Shown one piece after another: positions 7,462 through 16,921 of a stretch of 64,000 bases of DNA. The position numbers and the translations under genes are program-made. This DNA is from Bradyrhizobium sp. NFR13. GTDB lineage: Bacteria > Pseudomonadota > Alphaproteobacteria > Rhizobiales > Xanthobacteraceae. A model generated the notes under the pieces. That model was not told the origin of the DNA. It saw only the letters and a list, made by a program, of their open reading frames with translations, and did not search any database. The stretch spans positions 434,001 to 498,000 of the forward strand of contig NZ_FOTP01000001.1 in the NCBI RefSeq assembly GCF_900114605.1, read 5' to 3'. Numbering within the stretch: position 1 is the stretch's first letter; every line of letters starts with the position of its first letter.

Positions 7462-9123
7462 CTAGGACGCCACCGCCGCCTTCGCCTCCGCCCCTACCGT
7501 CATCGCAAACCCTTCATAGTCCTTCGCGGCCACATCGTTGCAAATCTGCCGGTAGACCCCGACGCCGCCGATATAGGGCATGAAGATCTGCGGCTTGCCG
7601 GGAATGTTCGCGCCCATGTACCAGGAATTGGCCTGCGGATAGAGCGTACCGGCCGCGACCTCGTTGACATGCGCGACCCACTTGTCCTCCGCGGAACGCG
7701 TTGCCTCGATCACCCCTGCGCCGCGGTCACGCATGTAAGCGAGACAGTCGGCAATCCAGTCGACATGCTGCTCGATGGACACGATCATGTTCGACAGCAC
7801 CGAGGGCGAGCCGGGACCGGTGACGATGAACAAATTCGGGAAGCCCGCGCTCATCAGGCCGAGATAGGTTCGCGGGCCTTCCGCCCACTTGTCGTTCAGC
7901 GTCCGACCGCCGCGGCCACGAATGTCGATCTTGGCGACCGAGCCGGTCATGGCATCGAAGCCGGTGGCAAGCACCAGCGCATCGACATCGTAATCCTTGC
8001 CACCGGTGCGCACGGCATGCGGCAGAATCTGCTCGATCGGGTGAGCCTTGATATCCACCAGCGTCACATTCGGACGATTGAATGTCGCATAGTAATCTGT
8101 GTCGACGCAGATCCGCTTCGAACCGACCGGATGATCGGTCGGCTGCAGCAGCCTTGCCGTTTCGGGATCGCTGACGATCTCTGAAATTCTCTCGCGGATA
8201 AAATCGGCGGCGGTATCATTGGCGCGCTGATCCAGGACCAGATTATTGTAGACGCCCATGAAGGTAAGCCCGCCCGATGTCCATCGCGCGTGATACTTCT
8301 CACGTCTTTCATGCTCCGGATCGTCGAGCGCGCCGCGGTCCGGAATCGGCTGTACGATGCCGTTCTTGAAATCCTCACGCGCGCTCCGGCGGATTTCCGG
8401 ATAATTGTCGCGGAACGATTTTCGCTCGTCATCGGTGAGCAGGGCGTTGCGCGCCGGCACGCTGAAATTCGCAGTGCGCTGGAACACCGTGAGCTGGCTC
8501 GCCTGCTCGGCGATCAGCGGGATCGACTGGATAGCTGACGAGCCGGTGCCGATGACGCCGACGCGCAAGCCGGTGAAATCGACCTTCTCATGCGGCCAGT
8601 TGCCGGTGTGATAGACCTTGCCTTTGAAATCCTTCATGCCCCTGAATTCGGGCGTACGCGCATTGGAGAGGCATCCTGTCGCGAGCACGACATACTGCGC
8701 AATAGTCGCCTGACCGTCGGAGGTTGTCACCGCCCATCGATTGGCTCGCTCGTCGAAGACAGCAGATTTAACCGTTGTGTTAAACTGGATGTCCTTCCGC
8801 AGATCGTAGCGATCGGCGACATGGCCGGCATAGCGCAGGATTTCCGGCTGCGGTGCATATCGCTCGCTCCAGTCCCATTCCTGCTGCAGATTCTCATCGA
8901 ACGAAAAGGAGTACTGCATGCTCTCGACGTCGCAGCGCGCACCGGGATAGCGGTTCCAGTACCAAGTGCCGCCGACGTCCCCGCCCTGCTCGAACACCTT
9001 CACGGCAAGACCGAGGCCACGCAATTTGTGCAACAAATAAAGCCCCGAGAATCCGGCGCCGACGACCACGACATCGATGCGCGCGCTTTGATGTGAGGCA
9101 GATTGCAGCTGTGCAGCGGCCAT
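7462..9123 (-). CDS. flavin-containing monooxygenase, Baeyer-Villiger type
   Basis: A 553-residue FAD/NADPH monooxygenase. The first Rossmann motif is GAGFSG at 22-27, the second is GTGSSA at 192-197, and between them FKGKVYHTGNWP at 166-177 fits the Baeyer-Villiger fingerprint F-x-G-x3-H-T-x2-W-P. It would insert oxygen next to a ketone to make an ester or lactone. It stands alone on the minus strand, with a 209-base divergent region to the flavoprotein-thiolase-like operon. Inference: it may feed a ring-opened or chain-cleaved product into the surrounding CoA-linked enzymes. Natural substrate unknown. Confidence 0.88.
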   Translation of the reverse strand: MAAAQLQSASHQSARIDVVVVGAGFSGLYLLHKLRGLGLAVKVFEQGGDVGGTWYWNRYPGARCDVESMQYSFSFDENLQQEWDWSERYAPQPEILRYAGHVADRYDLRKDIQFNTTVKSAVFDERANRWAVTTSDGQATIAQYVVLATGCLSNARTPEFRGMKDFKGKVYHTGNWPHEKVDFTGLRVGVIGTGSSAIQSIPLIAEQASQLTVFQRTANFSVPARNALLTDDERKSFRDNYPEIRRSAREDFKNGIVQPIPDRGALDDPEHERREKYHARWTSGGLTFMGVYNNLVLDQRANDTAADFIRERISEIVSDPETARLLQPTDHPVGSKRICVDTDYYATFNRPNVTLVDIKAHPIEQILPHAVRTGGKDYDVDALVLATGFDAMTGSVAKIDIRGRGGRTLNDKWAEGPRTYLGLMSAGFPNLFIVTGPGSPSVLSNMIVSIEQHVDWIADCLAYMRDRGAGVIEATRSAEDKWVAHVNEVAAGTLYPQANSWYMGANIPGKPQIFMPYIGGVGVYRQICNDVAAKDYEGFAMTVGAEAKAAVAS

Positions 9124-9332
9124 GCGTTCCCTCCCGTATTTATTGCTTGCTTGTTGCCGACAGCATTTCCCGCGTGGCGCGAAAGCGCAAGCAGGAAATC
9201 AGGCGCCGTTGCCGCGGTATTTTGTCGGACGGAATGATATTCGTCCGCTTGGCATCATCCTTCCCTATGCGCTAGCGTTCGTCACGAGCCTGCCACATGA
9301 AGCGGGTCACAAGACATTGGGGAGATGCGCCG

Positions 9333-10466
9333 ATGAAATCGCCAGTCTGCGACATGTTAGGTGTCGACTTCCCGCTGCTCGCTTTCAGTCATTGCCGCGA
9401 CGTGGTTGCCGCTGTCAGCCGAGCCGGCGGCTTCGGTGTGCTCGGCGCCACCGCGCATTCGCCGGAGACGCTGGAGCAGGAACTGAGGTGGATCGACGAT
9501 CATGTCGATGGCAAGCCCTACGGCATCGACGTGCTGATTCCGGAGAACATCTCCACCGCAGGCGAGAAGGATGTCACCTGGAAGTCGCTGGAGCGCCGCA
9601 TCACGCCGGAACATCGCGCTTTCACCAGGAGCCTGCTGAAGAAATACGGCGTCGATCTCAAGATCACCGAAGTCTCCTCCGATCAGCCGCAGCCATTCGA
9701 CGGCGAGACTGCACTGCGACTACTCGACGTCTCCTTCAATCATCCGATCCGGCTGATCGCCAATGCACTCGGCGTGCCGCCAAAGGCGATGATCGAGATG
9801 GGCAAAGCCCATGGCGTCCCGGTGGCGGCGCTCGTCGGTGCCAAGGAACATGCGATCCGGCAGGTTGCGGCCGGCGTCGATATTCTCGTGGCGCAGGGCA
9901 CCGAGGCCGGCGGCCATTGCGGCGAGGTCTCGACCATGGTGCTGGTACCGGAGGTGATCAAGGCCATCAAGCCGATGCGCGAGGTCCCGGTGCTCGCCGC
10001 CGGCGGCATCATGACCGGGCGGCAGATGGCCGGCTGTATGGCGATGGGCGCGGCAGGCGTCTGGACCGGTTCGGTGTGGCTCGCGACCACGGAATCCGAA
10101 ACCTCCGAAATCTTTCGCGAGAAGATGATTGCCGCCTCGTCGCGCGATGCGATCCGCTCAAGGGGCCGTACCGGCAAGCCCGCGCGGCAGTTGCGCTCGG
10201 TCTGGACCGATGCCTGGGATCGTGGCGAAGACAGCCCAGGCGCACTGCCGATGCCGCTCCAAAGCCTGATCAGCCGCGACGCCTTCGCCTCTATCGACCG
10301 TTCGGCCGCGGCCGGCAATGCGCAGGCACGGGATCTGGTCAGCTATTTCGTGGGCCAGGGCGTCGGCCTGATTGACAGCGTCAAGTCGGCAGGCGCAGTT
10401 GTGCAGGAATTCAAGGAGGACTTTGCCGAAGCGGCGGAGCACCTCACCATGCTGGTTTCCGAATAG
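9333..10466 (+). CDS. nitronate monooxygenase / enoyl reductase-like flavoprotein
   Basis: A 377-residue FMN TIM-barrel protein of the NPD (2-nitropropane dioxygenase) family. The flavin-phosphate region AAGGIMTG and the active-site AGGH with His195 (in EAGGHCGE) are visible. It is longer than simple nitronate monooxygenases because of inserts around residues 70-125 and the C-terminus, as in the group found beside lipid and steroid catabolic genes, so the true activity may be an enoyl-CoA or related reduction. ATG at 9333 is chosen over 9297 because GGGGAG lies 8 bases upstream. It begins an operon with the thiolase-like protein and thioesterase. Confidence 0.8.
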   Translation: MKSPVCDMLGVDFPLLAFSHCRDVVAAVSRAGGFGVLGATAHSPETLEQELRWIDDHVDGKPYGIDVLIPENISTAGEKDVTWKSLERRITPEHRAFTRSLLKKYGVDLKITEVSSDQPQPFDGETALRLLDVSFNHPIRLIANALGVPPKAMIEMGKAHGVPVAALVGAKEHAIRQVAAGVDILVAQGTEAGGHCGEVSTMVLVPEVIKAIKPMREVPVLAAGGIMTGRQMAGCMAMGAAGVWTGSVWLATTESETSEIFREKMIAASSRDAIRSRGRTGKPARQLRSVWTDAWDRGEDSPGALPMPLQSLISRDAFASIDRSAAAGNAQARDLVSYFVGQGVGLIDSVKSAGAVVQEFKEDFAEAAEHLTMLVSE

Positions 10467-10483
10467 AGGCAAGAGCAAGAACA

Positions 10484-12001
10484 ATGGCAGTGTCGAACCA
10501 AGCTGAAGACCGCATCCCCGTCATCGTCGGCGTCGGCGAATTCTCGGATCATCCGAAGGAGCTCGCCGAAGGTCTCGAGCCGCTCGCGCTGATGATCGAG
10601 GCGCTGAAGCGCGCGGAGCACGACTCTGGCGGGAAGCTGCTTGGGGATATCGACTCGCTCGACATCGTGAACTTCCTGAGCTGGCGCTACACCGCGCCGG
10701 AGAAGCAGCTCAGCGAGAAGCTCGGCATCACGCCGAAGCACGCTTATTATGGCCCGGTCGGCGGCGAAAGCCCGATCCGCTATATTCACGAGGCGGCGAA
10801 GCGGATCGCGCGCGGCGAATCCCAGGTCGCGGCGATCACCGGCGCGGAATCGCAGGGCACTGCCACCAAGGCCGAACGTGCCAAGGTGGATCTGCCTTGG
10901 ACTCCATTCGCCAAGGATGCGCCGGAGCCGCTCCGCAGTGCCAACTATCAGAAGCCGATGGCCACCAAACTTGGCGTGGCCAAACCGGTCACGGTCTACC
11001 CGTTCTATGAAGCCGCCTCCGCCGCGCATTGGGGCCAGACGCCGCGGGAGGCGCATCGCGAATCCGGCGAGTTGTGGTCACGCTATGCAGGCGTCGCCGC
11101 GACCAATCCCGAAGCGTGGATCAAGAAGGCTTACACGCCCGACGAGATCACAACGCCGACGCCTGACAATCGGCTGATCGCCTGGCCCTATACCAAGCTG
11201 ATGGTCGCCAATCCGATGGTGAACCAGTCGGCCGCCATCCTCGTCACCAGCCTTGCCAAGGCGCGCGCTGCCGGCGTGCCCGAGGATCGCATCGTGCATA
11301 TCTGGGGCGGCGCCTCGGCCGAAGAGCCGCGTGACTATCTTGATCGCGATCAGTATGTCGAAAGCCACGCGCAGAATGCCGTGCTGAAAGTCGCGATGGA
11401 TCTGGTCGGCGGCTCTGGCAAGAATTTCGGCGCCATCGAGCTCTATAGCTGCTTCCCCTGCGTGCCCAAGATGGCCCGCCGCACCCTCGGCCTTGGCAGC
11501 GACGTGCAACCAACCGTGACCGGCGGTCTCACCTTCTTTGGCGCGCCGCTGAACGACTACATGGCGCATGCCGCCTGCGCGATGGTGCGCAAGATCCGCG
11601 CCGGCACCAGGACGGGACTGCTCTATGCACAAGGCGGCTTCGTCACCAAACACCATGCGCTGGTGGTGTCGAAGGATATGCCGAAGGAAGCGATCGCGCA
11701 GGACACCAATGTGCAGGCTGACGCCGATCGCAACCGCAAGCCCGTTCCGACATATGTCACCGAGGCCTCGGGCAACGGCACTGTCGAAAGCTTCACGGTG
11801 ATCTACGGCCGCGGTGGCGAGATCGAACACGGCGTGGTGATCCTGCGCACTGCTGCCAATGAACGCGCGCTGGCGCGTGTGCCGGTGCAGGACCAGGCGA
11901 CGCTGGCGTTTCTGATGGATCAGGACAAGACGCCGGTGGGAGCGTCGGGGCCGATCAGCACGGCGGATGATGGCGTGCTGGAGTGGCGAAAGGCGCAGTA
12001 A
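10484..12001 (+). CDS. thiolase-like protein type 1 (TLP1-like), catalytic residues absent
   Basis: A 505-residue protein with two thiolase halves plus a C-terminal extension from about residue 415, resembling the TLP1 additional C-terminal domain. The thiolase-type GAES motif is at 120-123, yet the nucleophile position in GGESP reads Gly94 instead of Cys, the GHP position reads GAP (353-355), and the second catalytic Cys region reads YAQGG (381-385). So all three canonical catalytic residues are missing. Annotation pipelines usually call this acetyl-CoA acetyltransferase. A CoA-ester binding or non-thiolytic role is more likely. It lies in an operon with the flavoprotein and a thioesterase. 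Confidence 0.82.
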   Translation: MAVSNQAEDRIPVIVGVGEFSDHPKELAEGLEPLALMIEALKRAEHDSGGKLLGDIDSLDIVNFLSWRYTAPEKQLSEKLGITPKHAYYGPVGGESPIRYIHEAAKRIARGESQVAAITGAESQGTATKAERAKVDLPWTPFAKDAPEPLRSANYQKPMATKLGVAKPVTVYPFYEAASAAHWGQTPREAHRESGELWSRYAGVAATNPEAWIKKAYTPDEITTPTPDNRLIAWPYTKLMVANPMVNQSAAILVTSLAKARAAGVPEDRIVHIWGGASAEEPRDYLDRDQYVESHAQNAVLKVAMDLVGGSGKNFGAIELYSCFPCVPKMARRTLGLGSDVQPTVTGGLTFFGAPLNDYMAHAACAMVRKIRAGTRTGLLYAQGGFVTKHHALVVSKDMPKEAIAQDTNVQADADRNRKPVPTYVTEASGNGTVESFTVIYGRGGEIEHGVVILRTAANERALARVPVQDQATLAFLMDQDKTPVGASGPISTADDGVLEWRKAQ

Positions 12002-12007
12002 AGCGAG

Positions 12008-12463
12008 ATGACCAAATTCATTCCAAAGGATGCAAACTTCGAGGCCCGTGTGCAGGCGAGCTTCGCCCGCCAAACGGCGATGGCGACAATGGGTATCGAA
12101 GTTGCGCGTCAGGCCGCCGGCGAAATCGAACTCAAAATGCCGTACAACACCGCCTTTACGCAGCAGCATGGGTTCATTCATGCCGGCATCATCACAACAG
12201 CGCTGGATACGGCCTGCGGATATGCCGCCTTCTCGCTGATGCCCGACAATGCCGCGGTACTTACCGTCGAATTCAAGACCAATTTTCTGGCCCCGGCCCG
12301 CGGCGAGCATTTTCTGTTTCGGGCCCACGTGCTCAAGCCCGGCAGAACCATAACGGTTTGCGAAGGCCAGGCCTTTGCGGTGGAGCGAGGCGAGGAGAAA
12401 CTGATCGCAACAATGAGCTGCACCCTGATGGCGCTGTTCGATCGCGAAGGCATCACGCACTAG
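12008..12463 (+). CDS. PaaI/hotdog family thioesterase
   Basis: A 151-residue hotdog-fold acyl-CoA thioesterase. The segment HGFIHAG at 54-60 corresponds to the usual HGG-type loop before the central hot-dog helix, with Asp at about 67 in TALDTAC as possible catalytic acid. It starts 6 bases after the thiolase-like gene and is the last gene of the three-gene operon. It would hydrolyse a CoA thioester, possibly relieving CoA trapping in the pathway (inference). Confidence 0.84.
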   Translation: MTKFIPKDANFEARVQASFARQTAMATMGIEVARQAAGEIELKMPYNTAFTQQHGFIHAGIITTALDTACGYAAFSLMPDNAAVLTVEFKTNFLAPARGEHFLFRAHVLKPGRTITVCEGQAFAVERGEEKLIATMSCTLMALFDREGITH

Positions 12464-12487
12464 ATAATCGTAAACGCAGGGGTCGTT

Positions 12488-12511
12488 ATGCCGGGCATAC
12501 GAGCCCGGCAT
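12488..12511. terminator. hairpin between convergent operons
   Basis: ATGCCGGGC and GCCCGGCAT form a perfect 9-bp stem with a 6-base loop, placed between the thioesterase (ends 12463) and the RND adaptor (ends 12529). It is positioned to terminate both transcripts; no long T tract follows. Confidence 0.55.
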
Positions 12512-12528
12512 AGCGCGGCGTCAACGCC

Positions 12529-13734
12529 CTACCCCTTCACTTCCTTCTTGTCCGTCTCTGCCGTCGGCTTACCGCTCTTCGGCGCGCTGCCGCCGGTAAT
12601 GCGGACCTTGTCGCCGTCGTTGAGGCCGTCCGGCGGGGCAATGACGATACGGTCATCGGCGGTGATGCCGGACGCGAGCTCGATGTCGCGGCCGAGATCG
12701 CGGGCAATGGTCACGGTCTTGAACAGGATCTTGTCGTCCGGGCCAACGGTCGCGACGCGTAGACCGCTCTTGTTGAAGATCAGCGCCGAAGCCGGCACAT
12801 GCAGCGGCGCGGAATCGCGCGCGAGGCTCATCTTCACATTCGCATAGCCGCCCGGCAGCAATTCGCCGTTGGGGTTGTCGAGCACAAGCTGCATTCGCGT
12901 GGTGCCCGAAGCTACATCGACCGATTGCGACGAAGCTTCCACCGTGGCCGGGAACGTCTTGTTCGGATGATCGGGCACGCTGATGATCGCCTTGGCACCT
13001 AACCTGATCGCCGGCACATAGCTCTGCGGCACGTCAACATAAACGCGCAGCTTCTTGATGTCGGATACCACGAACATCGCGGCGCCGGTGCCGGTGCCGC
13101 CCGAGATCAGCGCGCCGACGTCGGTGTTGCGCTGGGTGACGACGCCATCGAACGGCGCAGTGATCTTCTTGTAACCGGCCAGCGCTTCCAGCCGCTCGAC
13201 ATTGGCCTGGCCGGAATTCACGGCGGCGCGTTTGTTGTTGAGGTCGGCGGTGCGTTCGTCGATTTCCTGCGCCGAGACGAAATTCGACGCCACCAGCGTC
13301 TTGCGGCGGTTCAGCGTCGCTTCCGACAGTTTGGCGCTGGACTGCTGGCTGACAAGGTCAGCACGGGCCTGCAGCAACTGCTGATCGAGGTCCGGGGCTT
13401 CGATCTCGGCGATCACCTGGCCGGATTTGACCTGTGCACCGATATCGGCGCTCCAGCTCTTCAGATAGCCCGAAACGCGGGCAAAAATCGGCGCGCGGTA
13501 ATAGGCTTCGAGCCGGCCGGGCAGATCGAGCGACGCGTTGAGAACGCGGGCATCCGGCGGAGCCACAGCCACCGTCGGGATCGCCTGATCGTCGGTCCAG
13601 GCCTTTAAATCGCTCTCGGTCTTGGCGCGGGCCATGATGCCGGTGACGACGATGGCGCCGGCGGCGCACAGGCCGATCACTCCGACCAGGCCGAGCTTGC
13701 GGCGTGACACCGGGGGGGTCTGCTCAGTGGGCAT
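12529..13734 (-). CDS. RND efflux periplasmic adaptor subunit
   Basis: A 401-residue membrane-fusion protein. Residues 17-36 form an N-terminal membrane anchor or signal. A split biotinyl-lipoyl/barrel-sandwich domain (IFARVSGYLKSW around 80-91 and ITAPFDGVVTQR around 190-201) flanks a helical hairpin. Beta-barrel and membrane-proximal domains follow, and the C-terminus is Lys/Gly/Pro rich. It links the inner-membrane permease to an outer-membrane channel. Its start overlaps the permease stop by 11 bases, so the two are coupled. No outer-membrane factor gene is nearby. Confidence 0.88.
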   Translation of the reverse strand: MPTEQTPPVSRRKLGLVGVIGLCAAGAIVVTGIMARAKTESDLKAWTDDQAIPTVAVAPPDARVLNASLDLPGRLEAYYRAPIFARVSGYLKSWSADIGAQVKSGQVIAEIEAPDLDQQLLQARADLVSQQSSAKLSEATLNRRKTLVASNFVSAQEIDERTADLNNKRAAVNSGQANVERLEALAGYKKITAPFDGVVTQRNTDVGALISGGTGTGAAMFVVSDIKKLRVYVDVPQSYVPAIRLGAKAIISVPDHPNKTFPATVEASSQSVDVASGTTRMQLVLDNPNGELLPGGYANVKMSLARDSAPLHVPASALIFNKSGLRVATVGPDDKILFKTVTIARDLGRDIELASGITADDRIVIAPPDGLNDGDKVRITGGSAPKSGKPTAETDKKEVKG

Positions 13735-16700
13735 GCAAAGTCTCCGAGGTAGCCACGTCAGCCGCAGGCTGACTTTCGGGCTGCTGTTTCTTGTGAACCA
13801 TGCTGAACACCACCGGCACGAACATCAACGTGGCAATGGTAGCAAAAATCAGGCCGCCGATGACAGCGCGGCCAAGTGGCGCATTCTGCTCGCCGCCTTC
13901 GCCCAGCCCCAGCGCCATCGGCGCCATGCCGATGATCATGGCCAGGGCCGTCATCAACACCGGGCGGAAGCGGACGAAACCGGCTTCGGACGCGGCCTTG
14001 ATGGGGTCGCCGAGGATCGCGTAGCGCTCGCGGGCAAAGGAAATCACCAGCACAGAATTGGCTGTTGCGACGCCCATACACATGATGGCGCCGGTCAATG
14101 CTGGAACCGACAGCGTCGTCTGCGTCGTGAACAGCATCCAGACGATGCCGGCCAATGCTGCCGGCAGCGCGGTGATGATCACGAACGGATCGGACCAGGA
14201 CTGGAAGTTCACAACGATCAAGAGATAGATCAGCACGATAGCGCCGAGCAGGCCGAACAACAGGCCGGCAAAGGCGCTGTTCATGGTCTGCACCTGACCG
14301 AGCAGCGCCACATTGCTGCCCTTCGGCACATCCGCCTTGGTTTCTTCCAGCACCTTGTAGATGTCGTTGGACACGGAGCCGAGATCGCGGCCCTGCGTGG
14401 TGGCATAGATCTGCACCATGGACTGGATGTCATATTGCGACACCACGGCATTCGAGGTCGAGCGATTGATGCTGGCAATGCCGCCGAGCATCGGGGAGCT
14501 GTTGCTGGCATTCACGGCCGTGATCGGCAGCGTCTCCAGCGCACCCAGCGAATCCAGTTTGTATTGCGGCGTCTGCATCACGATGGAATAGGACACGCCG
14601 TTATCAGGACTGAGATAATAGGTCGGCGCGACTTGCGACGAACCAGCGAGGTTGACCACGAGGCTGTTGGTGACATCTCGCTCGGTCAGGCCGACATATT
14701 GCGCACGGGTGCGGTCGACATCGATGTTGAAGCCGGGATTGTTCGGCGACTGCTGGAGCCGCGCATCGGCAATGCCGGGAATGCGACGGATCTTGCCGAG
14801 CAGCTTGTTGGCATATTCGAAGTTCGCCGCGAGATTCGCACCGCGGATCTGCAGGTCGATCGGAGCTGGCGCGCCGAAGTTCAGAATCTGGCTGACGATG
14901 TCGGCAGGCAGGAAGGCGAAGCTGACGCCGGGGAACTGCCGCGGCAGCTGTTCGCGCAATTGCCGGACATATTCCTCGGTCGGCTTGTGACCTTCCTTCA
15001 GCTTGATCTGGAAGTCGCCATCCTGCGGGCCGATCACGCCCGTGTTGTTATAGGTCAGATTGATGCCGGAGACGGGCATGCCGATATTGTCGGTCATGGT
15101 CTCGATCTGATCCGGCGGAATGATCTTGCGTACCGCCTTGGTAATGTCCGCGAACTGGTTCGCGGTCTCCTCAATGCGGGTGCCGACCTGGGCACGGACA
15201 TGCATCAGGATCGCGCCACCGTCGACCGACGGGAAGAAGTTACGACCAAGGAACGGCACCAGCAGAAACGACAGGGCGACGACGCCGAGGAAACCGATCA
15301 CGAAAGCGGGACGCCGCGCCAGCGCCATATCCAGAAGGCCATGATAGCCGCCACGGATACGCTCGAAGCCGGCTTCGAAGCCACGCTGGAAACGCACCAG
15401 CGGATTGCGGGTCGGCGGCTTCTCGCCCTCATGGTGGACATGCGGCTGCAGCAGATATTTCGCCATGGTCGGCACCAGCGTGCGCGACAGCAGGAACGAC
15501 CAGACCATCGCGAACATCACCGCTTCGGCCATCGGCACGAACAGGAAGCGCGCGATGCCGTTCAGGAAGAACATCGGCACGAAGACGATACAGATACACA
15601 GCAGCGACACGAATGCCGGCGTCACGATCTGCGCGGCACCGTCCATGATCGAGGTCTCAACGTCCTTGCCCTGCTCCAGATGGTAGTTGATGTTCTCTAT
15701 GGTCACCGTGGCGTCGTCGACGAGAATGCCGACGGCGAGCGCCAGACCGCCCAGCGTCATGATGTTCAGCGTTTCGCCGATCATAGACAGCATGATGATG
15801 GCACCGAGCACCGCCAGCGGGATCGACACCGCGATGATGACCGTGGAGCGCCAGCTGCCGAGGAACAACAGGATCATCACCGAGGTCAGCAAGGCCGCGA
15901 TGACGCCTTCCACGGCCACGCCTTCGATGGCGCCGCGCACGAAGCCGGATTGGTCACCGATATAGCTGATCTTCAATGCGTCCGGCAGCGCGGCGCGATA
16001 ATCGATCACCTTCTGCTTGATGCCGGAGATGATATCGAGCGTCGAAACCGAGCCGGCCTTCAGCACCTGCATGAGCACCGAGCGATTGCCATCCACATGA
16101 ACGATATTGGTCTGCGGCGGGTTGCCGTCGCGCACGGTGGCGACGTCGTCCACATAGACCATGGCGCCGTTGACACTCTTGATCGGCAACCGGCCAAGCT
16201 CTTCGATCTTCAGCGGCGAATTGTTGAGATTGATCGTGTATTCGAACTCACCGATCTTCTGCGTGCCGACCGGCGTGATCAGGTTCTGCGCCGCCAGCGC
16301 ATTGGCGACGTCCTGACCCGAGAGACCGCGCGCCTGCAGCGCGCCGGGATTGAGATCGATCTGGATTTGACGCTGCTTGCCGCCGAACGGATAGGGAATC
16401 GCAGCACCGGGCACGGTGACCAGCGGTGTACGGAGCTGATTGATGCCGATATCGGCGAGGTTCTGCTCGGTGAGGCCGTCGCCTGACAGAGCAACGTTGA
16501 TGATCGGAACCGTCGAGGCCGAGTAGTTCAGAATCAGCGGCGGCGTGGCGCCCGGCGGCAACTGCTTGATCAGCGTCTGCGAGATCGCGGTGACCTGCGC
16601 ATTGGCAGTGCGGATATCCACATTGGGCTGGAAGAAGATCTTGATGATGCCGAAACCGGCATAGGAATTGGCGGTGATGTGCTCGATGTCATTGACCGTG

Positions 16701-16921
16701 GTGGTCAGCGCGCGCTGGAACGGCGTGGTGATACGACCGGACATCTGGTCCGGCGGGAGACCCGTATACTGCCAGACCACGCCAATGACCGGGATGCGAA
16801 TATCCGGGAAAATGTCGGTCGGTGTGCGCAGAGCGGCCAACGGGCCGACGATCAGCAGCAGCAACGCCAACACCACGAAAGTGTAAGGCCGGGTCAGAGC
16901 AATGCGCACCAACGAGATCAT
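13724..16921 (-). CDS. RND efflux permease (AcrB/MexB-type HAE family)
   Basis: A 1065-residue inner-membrane proton-driven exporter, normal length for the family. There are two halves, each with a leading transmembrane helix, a large periplasmic loop and a bundle of helices. The proton-relay region is in the fourth helix segment VGILVDDATVTIEN around residue 395-410 with adjacent Asp pair. The substrate is unresolved (drug or lipophile is likelier than metal, since no metal-site motif is obvious). The start at 16921 faces a 458-base upstream region with inverted repeats. It is first in the operon and followed by its adaptor gene. Confidence 0.9.
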   Translation of the reverse strand: MISLVRIALTRPYTFVVLALLLLIVGPLAALRTPTDIFPDIRIPVIGVVWQYTGLPPDQMSGRITTPFQRALTTTVNDIEHITANSYAGFGIIKIFFQPNVDIRTANAQVTAISQTLIKQLPPGATPPLILNYSASTVPIINVALSGDGLTEQNLADIGINQLRTPLVTVPGAAIPYPFGGKQRQIQIDLNPGALQARGLSGQDVANALAAQNLITPVGTQKIGEFEYTINLNNSPLKIEELGRLPIKSVNGAMVYVDDVATVRDGNPPQTNIVHVDGNRSVLMQVLKAGSVSTLDIISGIKQKVIDYRAALPDALKISYIGDQSGFVRGAIEGVAVEGVIAALLTSVMILLFLGSWRSTVIIAVSIPLAVLGAIIMLSMIGETLNIMTLGGLALAVGILVDDATVTIENINYHLEQGKDVETSIMDGAAQIVTPAFVSLLCICIVFVPMFFLNGIARFLFVPMAEAVMFAMVWSFLLSRTLVPTMAKYLLQPHVHHEGEKPPTRNPLVRFQRGFEAGFERIRGGYHGLLDMALARRPAFVIGFLGVVALSFLLVPFLGRNFFPSVDGGAILMHVRAQVGTRIEETANQFADITKAVRKIIPPDQIETMTDNIGMPVSGINLTYNNTGVIGPQDGDFQIKLKEGHKPTEEYVRQLREQLPRQFPGVSFAFLPADIVSQILNFGAPAPIDLQIRGANLAANFEYANKLLGKIRRIPGIADARLQQSPNNPGFNIDVDRTRAQYVGLTERDVTNSLVVNLAGSSQVAPTYYLSPDNGVSYSIVMQTPQYKLDSLGALETLPITAVNASNSSPMLGGIASINRSTSNAVVSQYDIQSMVQIYATTQGRDLGSVSNDIYKVLEETKADVPKGSNVALLGQVQTMNSAFAGLLFGLLGAIVLIYLLIVVNFQSWSDPFVIITALPAALAGIVWMLFTTQTTLSVPALTGAIMCMGVATANSVLVISFARERYAILGDPIKAASEAGFVRFRPVLMTALAMIIGMAPMALGLGEGGEQNAPLGRAVIGGLIFATIATLMFVPVVFSMVHKKQQPESQPAADVATSETLHAH

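Noticed and set aside
13622-16486. 954-codon open frame on the plus strand opposite the RND permease
   Set aside because: It is a long antisense shadow caused by GC-rich codon bias; His/Arg-rich composition and no recognisable domain. The permease on the minus strand is certain.
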